Both the position numbers and the translations under genes were made by a program. Below, one piece after another: positions 24,291 through 29,985 of a DNA stretch of 29,985 nucleotides. The DNA comes from Solobacterium sp. (lineage in GTDB: Bacteria; Bacillota_I; Bacilli_A; Erysipelotrichales; Erysipelotrichaceae). The DNA is taken from contig JAFYGX010000165.1 in NCBI GenBank assembly GCA_017543025.1, positions 1 to 29,985 on the forward strand. Reading direction: 5' to 3'. The notes under the pieces were generated by a model. It ran no database searches, was not told the DNA's origin, and was given only the letters and a program-made list of their open reading frames with translations. Numbering within the stretch: position 1 is the first letter of the stretch; every line of letters starts with the position of its first letter.

Positions 24291-25367
24291 CTAAGCCTTG
24301 CCTCTTCTTCCGGTACTCTGATAATACCGGACTTTTTCTTCATACATCTTTTCATCAGACCGCTGCAGCAGCTTCTCCACGGAGGAAACGCCTTCACTGA
24401 TATGACTGAACCCGATGGAACAGCTGCAGCCGGTTTCTGTAACATAGCGGCGGATATCTGCGACAAGCTTCTGAAGCTCAGACTCCGAGGTATCATGACA
24501 GACGATCACAAATTCATCGCCGCCCAGCCGGTAACAGAACTGCTTTCTGCCCCTTGCGCGCAGGAAGCAGTGTGCCAGGGCTGACAGCGCTTCATCTCCT
24601 GCCAGATGGCCATAGCTGTCATTGATCTCCTTCAGTCCGTTCATATCAATCGAAATCAATGCAGTAATGGATTCGGCGTTATGCTCGGTCTCGGCATAAA
24701 ACGCCTGGCGGTTCAGCAGTCCGGTAAGCGGATCGATTTTCGTCAGCTGCAGAATCTGAAATACATAGTATACATACAGCGAAATACCGATGGTCGTGCA
24801 GAAGATCTGCGAATAATCTCTGCCGTACAGAAACGGCAGCAGCAGGCCCGAACCAAAGGCAAACCCGATAAACGCAATCGGAATGATCTCTTCGATCTGA
24901 CGGTTGCTGCGGCGGATCAGAGTCCGGATCAGCACGATACAGTAAAACCCTGCTCCGATATACGGCAGGCTGCCGAGTGGCCCGCGGTAAAAAGTATTAT
25001 CACTCCCGATGTGGAACACAAGCCCGTTGAACACTGAGCTGAAATTGATGACCGCAAGCAGAATGGCGGGAAGAAACACGGTCCAGCGCAGTTTTTTTAC
25101 AAGCGTATAAATCACCTGCGCCGCAATCAGTGGTGTTGCACTGTAGCGTACCGCCATCAGAACAGACCGGATATCTGCCCGGCTTCCGTGATCTGCCAGA
25201 TAAAACTCCGCGGAAACCACAATGGAAAGCAGAAATACCTCGGCAATCAGAAAATGAAACCGCCGGATCGTCGTCTTATCCAGAAACACCGTTTCCCTTA
25301 GCGAAATGATAAATGCCAGCAGAACCAGAATCAGCGCCCAGTTCCATAAAATATACTGTTTCAGCAT
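24291..25367 (-). CDS. Membrane diguanylate cyclase (GGDEF)
   Basis: A 358-residue protein with about seven transmembrane helices (residues ~1-205) and a C-terminal GGDEF domain. The domain begins at DPLTGLLNR, and the active site is the intact signature GGDEF in RLGGDEFVIVC, so it should make cyclic di-GMP from two GTP. The inhibitory I-site RxxD expected just upstream is replaced by GRKQ, so product inhibition is probably lost. No sensory domain other than the membrane part is seen, so the signal is likely sensed in the membrane. ATG 25367 is preferred because it opens the first helix; the frame runs further to a GTG at 25424, which lacks a good ribosome binding site. Closed by its own terminator. 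Confidence 0.9.
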   Translation of the reverse strand: MLKQYILWNWALILVLLAFIISLRETVFLDKTTIRRFHFLIAEVFLLSIVVSAEFYLADHGSRADIRSVLMAVRYSATPLIAAQVIYTLVKKLRWTVFLPAILLAVINFSSVFNGLVFHIGSDNTFYRGPLGSLPYIGAGFYCIVLIRTLIRRSNRQIEEIIPIAFIGFAFGSGLLLPFLYGRDYSQIFCTTIGISLYVYYVFQILQLTKIDPLTGLLNRQAFYAETEHNAESITALISIDMNGLKEINDSYGHLAGDEALSALAHCFLRARGRKQFCYRLGGDEFVIVCHDTSESELQKLVADIRRYVTETGCSCSIGFSHISEGVSSVEKLLQRSDEKMYEEKVRYYQSTGRRGKA

Positions 25368-25506
25368 AGAAATGACCTGTAACTTCTCTCCGTCCTGCAG
25401 AGTATGAACGGCTTCTGCCCGCACCGAGGTTCCGGGTTACATGCATTCAGGCAGACGGCATACCGACATCAGACATAAGAGCACTTCCATTTTACCTTTC
25501 TTATTG

Positions 25507-25526
25507 ATGTTTCATTACAGAAACAT
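25507..25526. repeat. Inverted repeat ATGTTTC-N6-GAAACAT
   Basis: Perfect 7-bp arms with a 6-base spacer, about 140 bases upstream of the diguanylate cyclase start. It shares its half-site ATGTTTC...GAAACAT with the longer inverted repeat at 654-682, where the spacer is itself palindromic. Confidence 0.5.
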
Positions 25527-25604
25527 GTCATCTGTTCTGTTTTTCTGACGCCGTTTTCCTCCAGGATCCGCAAAAAAACAGCTGCACGCAGAAGAATCTG
25601 AATC

Positions 25605-25642
25605 AAAAAAGAAGCTTACAGGCAATTGCTCTGCAAGCTTCT
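25605..25642 (-). terminator. Terminator of second C11 protease gene
   Basis: On the minus strand AGAAGCTTGCAG pairs with CTGTAAGCTTCT (one G-T pair), followed by a run of five to six T. Lies 9 bases beyond the stop at 25651. Confidence 0.9.
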
Positions 25643-25650
25643 GTCCGGTG

Positions 25651-28600
25651 TCACTTCTGGCCGTAGAACCCGATTCCTTCATTCGTCCAGCCAGCAGCTA
25701 TCAGGTAATCCCGCTCTTCGGCAGAAGCGGTGTAATGATGAGCACCTGCTTTTGCATTCGGGTTATACAGGCGGTACAGCGGAATGCCGCTGTTCTGATC
25801 TGCACCATAGAAGGCAATCCCTTCATTCTTCCAGCCTGCCTGAATCAGATAATCACGCTCCTGTACCGATTCGGTGTAATGATGATCGCCCGCATTCGGA
25901 TTATAGAGCCGGTACAGCGGATGGGAAGAAGTATTCAGTGAACGGAACGCCACGCCTTCATACGTCCAGCCCGCCTTCTCCAGAGCCTCTTTTTCTTCCT
26001 TTGCAGAGGTGTAGAAATGTTCTCCGCTGTTCGGGTTGTACATCCGGTACACCTCAGCCGGTTTCAGGGACTCCGTAATGCTGAAGGCGATGGTTACGCT
26101 GCCGCTGAAGTTATTGATTCCCGTCACGGTAACGGTCGCATTGCCGACGTTCACATTGTTCGAATACGACAGCTTATAATCGGTTCCTTCGTTCAGAATC
26201 ATATCGTTAAACCGGACCTCCGGCTTCGGTTCAATCGCCTTGCCGGTATAGGCCGCATCCGCAATGCCGCCGATGGAGGCATTATAGAGATCAGCCGGAA
26301 GAATCCGGAATGTGTTCCTGCTCTCTCCCGCAAGGCCCCCGATTCCCTCAATCCGAACCGAAGCGGTTCCGGCATTGAGGTTGTCCGACCAGGAAAGTCT
26401 GTAATCCGTTCCTTCTTCCATGGTCACATCCTGAAGCTTAACAACCGGTTTCATTTCAATTGCCTTGCCGGTATATACCGCATCACTGACGCTGATCACT
26501 GTGTCATTCATCGAAGCCGGAACGACCTCAAACGCCGCATCAACCACGTCATAGTAGCCGCCCTGTCCGACGATACGGATCGAATACCTGCCCGGTTTTT
26601 TCACTTCTCTGCCGCCGTTCAGCACATAATAATCGATTCCTTCCGTCAGCTTCCGGCCATTGTATTCAAGATACGGACTGGTGTTTTTTCCGGTATATAC
26701 GCCCGTTTCAGACCTGATGTCCGCCAGGCCGATATTGACGACCGTTCCTGCCGGCTCTTCGAACACCTTCTTCGTGATATTGCATGTACCGCCATAGATA
26801 TCTTTTATAACCGCATTCTTCGTAAATCCAGTTTTTCCCTCTGTGCTGATATCCGGTATTTCATCATATTTCCGGAATTCCAGACGGATCGAGGGTGTCG
26901 TTTCCGCAGTTACTTTAATCACTTTCTCCGTAATCGGAATGTAGAAATAGTTCAATGCCGCATCCCGGAATTCCACTACGGTTGTAAACTCAAAGGAAAC
27001 TCCTTTTTCCAGCATAGCCGGTTCGAATACAAACGCCGGTCCGTCTTTTTCCTGCAGTCTGATGAATTTCAGGGAAGCAGTCTCATCGTCGTTTCCCTGA
27101 AAGAGCAGGCTGGCACACAGATTCTCTCTGGGTCCGTCACAGTACACGGCAGGAACTTCAATCAGATCTCCTTCATGGTGTGTCATTGCCGCATGCACAT
27201 AGCCATCCGCGTCTCTGATCGCCAGCACATCCGGTTCAAATCCCGCATAATTCCAGACAGCGAACGGCTCCTTCAGCCATCGGATGTAATCCGAATATCC
27301 ATCTGCGCCTTCTTTTCCGGGATCCGTGATCCGCTCCAGTTCCCCTTTGAGCGTAAACACATTCAGCGCATCAATATCCGAAATATCTCTGAACTTCTCT
27401 TTCACATCCGGATGCGCTTCAAAATACTTCGCTGCGGCAGAAAGGTTCGCAGCCAGCCGGATCTCTGAGTCCGCGATTACCCGCTTCCGGGTATTCTTCA
27501 TCACAATCCGGTATCCTTTTCCGGTCTTGTCCACCGCATCATAGGAATCCGTATTGTCTTCTGAAATCGTTTCTTTCGCCTGCTGAGAGATGATTCCGCT
27601 CAGCCAGTTCACTGCACCTGCTTCCCCGCCGTCACGAAATCCGAGAATCTCTTCCACGCTGTTTTTCCACGCATCCGCTCCAAGCTTACTGACGACGTAT
27701 GTTTTGAGAGAATCGTAATTCAGATCCGCCGGAAGCGTTCCTTCCGTAAACTTCATCGTATTGACATACCGGCCTGTTTCAATGATCAGCGCATAATCAA
27801 CAGCTGTCTGAATATAATCCTTCAGAAATTCCTTCTGCGCACTTTCCGGCATGATGCCTGCCGTGTCCGACATGATTCTGGCATAATTCAGCAGATCGTA
27901 GCTGTCATCCGCCAGCGGAAAAAAGAGATACAGCCCGCTGCCGTCCGATTCTCTGAGACGGATATCCCCGTTCGCGTCCCGGTAATAATTCTCTGTCCGC
28001 GGAAATTTCTCTGTCACTCTTCCGTAAAGGATGTCTTCATCAGCCAGTGCATGATAGACCGGCAGAAGATCCTTCAGCTGATAGGCATTTCTGTCATCAA
28101 TCACATCGTCTTTCAGGCTTTCTTCCGTAATTTCCCGCCCAGCGATCGAGATCCGTTCCAGGAAATCTCTGAGATTGCAGTAGGTCTTCACGTCATAGCG
28201 TGTGGTGCCATATGGCAGAACCAGTTCGTCATAATACAGATACTCATTTTCGCTTCCCTGCGGCTTCTCTGCTTCCTGCCTCATCGTGCGGCTCATCTTT
28301 GTAAGGGCCTGAATCATACCGCTGTTCACAAGTTTTCCGGTATCGACGGCTGTCAATGTAATCCCGGCCGAATGTTCCGGCTGATTATAATACGCCATCG
28401 TGAGATCAACTCCCTTTTTTCCGATCTCCATTCCGGTCATGTCTGTATGCTCTGCCAGATCATTGAGCCAGGAATAATCCTGTCCCTCCGCGAGACTGAT
28501 TTCCGGCGAGCCGATATAGCAGTTTGTATAATCTGCCATCGCAAGCACAGGTTCAAGCCCGCCCATCAGGCAGGTCGCAAAGTCGAGAAACTCAAATTTC

Positions 28601-29382
28601 TTCCCCTGTTCCTTATACAGCCTGTTTTCCTGCAGAGCCTGTACGATATGATTCACCGGCATGGAATTTCCGAAATTCGCATCCGCCGCAAATCCGGTCA
28701 GCGGTCCCCCGCCGTGATCCCAGAGAATCAGTCCGTATTTCTTTGCCGGCGCATACTCCGCGCCCCAGCTGATAAAATCCCGCAGGGTTTCCGGGGCAGC
28801 AGTGTTTGCATTCTCGCTTTCCTTATAATTCTTTACAAACATCAGCTTACTTCTCTTATCCGCCTGCGGTGCATCACTGCCGAAGGCTTCCCAGAAGCTC
28901 ACGCGCGCCGGATCAACCGAACTGATCGCAGTTCCGTCATTATTAATCAGTGTTTCCGGTCCGAACCCCCATTTTCTCGCTCCGCCAAGCAGCACAAGAA
29001 AGCGGATCTTCCCGCTGCCGCTGAATCTGTTTTTCAGAATTCTGGTGACATTGTCTGTCGCATATGCGCCTTTTTCTTCCAGATCCGATCCGCAGATATA
29101 CATCATGATCGTATAATCCGCTTCCGCCGATCCCTGAAGCGCATCCGCTCCGGTTTCGTCCATCAGCTCACCCGGAGTTTCTTCCGTCAGTTCTTCACTG
29201 AACTCCGCATCTTCTTCTGCTTCTTCGCCTTCCGCTTCCTCTTCCGGCAGTTCCGTTTCTGCCTCTGCCGGTTCTGCTGTTTCTTCTGCCCGTACTGCAG
29301 TCAATGCGCCTGAGGCAGACAGAAACAGACAGAGTATCAGCAGAACAGATAAAGAGTTCCCCTGTTTCCGATTCCGTTTCAT
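25651..29382 (-). CDS. Clostripain-family (C11) surface protease 2
   Basis: A 1243-residue exported Cys protease, paralogous to the gene at 17090. Signal peptide to about residue 31 (cut near VRA-EE), acidic linker to ~85, C11 domain from YTIMMYICGSDLEE with His223 in LILWDHGGGP and Cys271 in FLDFATCLMGG. A long middle region is followed by three Ig-like modules (about 26080-26740), one more than in protease 1; the extra unit is most like its neighbour. The chain ends with three DUF5648-type repeats. ATG 29382 has GGAGG 6 bases upstream. Both catalytic residues are intact. Likely surface-associated and directed at host or microbial proteins; substrate preference for basic residues follows from the family and has not been seen here. 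Confidence 0.92.
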   Translation of the reverse strand: MKRNRKQGNSLSVLLILCLFLSASGALTAVRAEETAEPAEAETELPEEEAEGEEAEEDAEFSEELTEETPGELMDETGADALQGSAEADYTIMMYICGSDLEEKGAYATDNVTRILKNRFSGSGKIRFLVLLGGARKWGFGPETLINNDGTAISSVDPARVSFWEAFGSDAPQADKRSKLMFVKNYKESENANTAAPETLRDFISWGAEYAPAKKYGLILWDHGGGPLTGFAADANFGNSMPVNHIVQALQENRLYKEQGKKFEFLDFATCLMGGLEPVLAMADYTNCYIGSPEISLAEGQDYSWLNDLAEHTDMTGMEIGKKGVDLTMAYYNQPEHSAGITLTAVDTGKLVNSGMIQALTKMSRTMRQEAEKPQGSENEYLYYDELVLPYGTTRYDVKTYCNLRDFLERISIAGREITEESLKDDVIDDRNAYQLKDLLPVYHALADEDILYGRVTEKFPRTENYYRDANGDIRLRESDGSGLYLFFPLADDSYDLLNYARIMSDTAGIMPESAQKEFLKDYIQTAVDYALIIETGRYVNTMKFTEGTLPADLNYDSLKTYVVSKLGADAWKNSVEEILGFRDGGEAGAVNWLSGIISQQAKETISEDNTDSYDAVDKTGKGYRIVMKNTRKRVIADSEIRLAANLSAAAKYFEAHPDVKEKFRDISDIDALNVFTLKGELERITDPGKEGADGYSDYIRWLKEPFAVWNYAGFEPDVLAIRDADGYVHAAMTHHEGDLIEVPAVYCDGPRENLCASLLFQGNDDETASLKFIRLQEKDGPAFVFEPAMLEKGVSFEFTTVVEFRDAALNYFYIPITEKVIKVTAETTPSIRLEFRKYDEIPDISTEGKTGFTKNAVIKDIYGGTCNITKKVFEEPAGTVVNIGLADIRSETGVYTGKNTSPYLEYNGRKLTEGIDYYVLNGGREVKKPGRYSIRIVGQGGYYDVVDAAFEVVPASMNDTVISVSDAVYTGKAIEMKPVVKLQDVTMEEGTDYRLSWSDNLNAGTASVRIEGIGGLAGESRNTFRILPADLYNASIGGIADAAYTGKAIEPKPEVRFNDMILNEGTDYKLSYSNNVNVGNATVTVTGINNFSGSVTIAFSITESLKPAEVYRMYNPNSGEHFYTSAKEEKEALEKAGWTYEGVAFRSLNTSSHPLYRLYNPNAGDHHYTESVQERDYLIQAGWKNEGIAFYGADQNSGIPLYRLYNPNAKAGAHHYTASAEERDYLIAAGWTNEGIGFYGQK
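25654..26052 (-). repeat. Three DUF5648-type repeats (C11 protease 2)
   Basis: Three units with the same order of variants as the array at 17093-17491 (NSGEHFYT, then GDHHYTES, then GAHHYTAS). Nucleotide identity with that array is high enough to allow recombination between the genes. Confidence 0.9.
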
Positions 29383-29544
29383 CAATGTCCTCCTTCCTGC
29401 GCCGGGGAATAAAAAGACATCGGAGTTGTCCGTTTTTGATCCACGGCTGCTTACTGCAGTCCTATTTTACCGCCATATTCCGGAAAAAAGCGGATTTCCA
29501 AAGATCTGCAGCGGCTTTGAGTCTGATCATTCCCTTCACCACAG

Positions 29545-29587
29545 AAAAAAAAAAAAAAAAACGCAGAATGCGCTGCACACTCTGCGT
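29545..29587 (-). terminator. Terminator with 17-base T-run
   Basis: On the minus strand ACGCAGA pairs with TCTGCGT and is followed by 17 T (17 A at 29545-29561 on the plus strand). It ends the partial gene at 29623. The homopolymer is unusually long for a terminator and may vary in length. Confidence 0.85.
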
Positions 29588-29622
29588 TTCATATGATCTG
29601 TCAAGGTCTTCTAAAGACCGTT

Positions 29623-29985
29623 TCAGTTTAATGCGTAGAACCCGACGCCTTCACTCTTCCAGCCAGCGTTGATCAGGAAATCACGCTCCTTGACGGAAGC
29701 GGTGTAATGATGCGCACCTGCCGCTGCATTCGGATTATACAGACGGTACAGCGGAACGACGCTTTCCTGATCTGACACATAGAAGGCAACGCCCTCTTCT
29801 CTCCAGCCTTCCTTGACCAGGAAGTCACGCTCGGCTGTCGATTCGGTGTAATGGTGATCGCCGGCGTTAGGGTTATAGACCCGATACAGCGGATGAGAAG
29901 ACGAACTCAGCGAATGGAATGCAACGCCTTCATACTTCCAGCCTGCCTTTTCAAGCGCTTCTTTCTCTTCCTTTGCGGAGGTATA
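29623..29985 (-). CDS. C-terminal end of a third DUF5648 protein (runs off the window)
   Basis: The last 120 residues of a protein whose 5' part lies beyond the right edge. What is visible is almost three DUF5648-type repeats: YTSAKEEKEALEKAGWKYEG, then YRVYNPNAGDHHYT and YRLYNPNAAAGAHHYTAS, ending EGVGFYALN. The order of variants is the same as in the two C11 proteases, so this is probably a third tandem paralog, but the catalytic part cannot be seen. Same strand as the other two and closed by the terminator at 29545. Confidence 0.85.
   Translation of the reverse strand, partial: YTSAKEEKEALEKAGWKYEGVAFHSLSSSSHPLYRVYNPNAGDHHYTESTAERDFLVKEGWREEGVAFYVSDQESVVPLYRLYNPNAAAGAHHYTASVKERDFLINAGWKSEGVGFYALN

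Noticed and set aside
26017..29313. Two long plus-strand open frames (483 and 420 codons) opposite the second C11 protease.
   Set aside because: Same reason as the frame at 17456; both mirror the codon usage of the protease gene.

Overview
The window reads as chromosomal DNA of a low-to-middle GC Bacillota (Firmicutes) bacterium, probably from an animal gut or oral niche. I infer this from AGGAGG-type ribosome binding sites, clostripain-family (C11) surface proteases carrying DUF5648-type repeats, a CD1871A-type CXXC membrane protein next to a polyferredoxin, CotH-kinase remnants, and many small Gram-positive lipoproteins. An Erysipelotrichia or Clostridia relative fits, but the sequence alone does not settle the genus. 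I see no tRNA, rRNA, CRISPR array or intact insertion sequence.

Layout. 1-3.1 kb: a tiny lipoprotein (-), then a two-gene redox operon (+) made of a CXXC membrane protein and a polyferredoxin fused to a TlpA-type thioredoxin, ended by a clear terminator. 3.2-4.2 kb: two divergent small single-helix membrane proteins. 4.3-10.2 kb: an accessory patch on the minus strand. It holds a DEAD/DEAH helicase with a phospholipase-D (HKD) nuclease domain and a DUF3427-like tail, an unrecognised gene, a truncated CotH kinase, a divergent macro-domain gene, a second CotH tail, and a decayed DUF5648-like fragment. 10.3-12.8 kb: a macro-domain gene and a membrane-anchored repeat/OB-fold-like protein in one operon (-), divergent from a zinc-ribbon protein whose N-terminus looks like a double-glycine leader. 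12.85-13.74 kb: no convincing gene. 13.8-17.0 kb: a radical-SAM-like protein that lacks the iron-sulfur cysteines (-), and a lipoprotein plus small protein operon (+). 17.1-29.985 kb: a cell-surface region with two complete giant C11 proteases and the 3' end of a third DUF5648 protein, all on the minus strand. Between them lie an S41-like lipoprotein that is out of frame at a 9-base homopolymer, an AIM24-family protein (+) and a seven-helix diguanylate cyclase.

How the genes may work together. The first operon looks like a route for carrying reducing power across the membrane to an extracytoplasmic thioredoxin. The right half is dominated by exported proteases and lipoproteins, with the C11 paralogs sharing one C-terminal targeting or adhesion array. 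The helicase patch has the marks of a remodelled accessory locus: duplicated CotH tails flanking a macro gene, and a deletion junction. The most useful leads are the homopolymer-controlled S41 lipoprotein, the leader-bearing zinc ribbon, the cysteine-less radical-SAM relative, the polyferredoxin-thioredoxin fusion, and the CotH/macro rearrangement.
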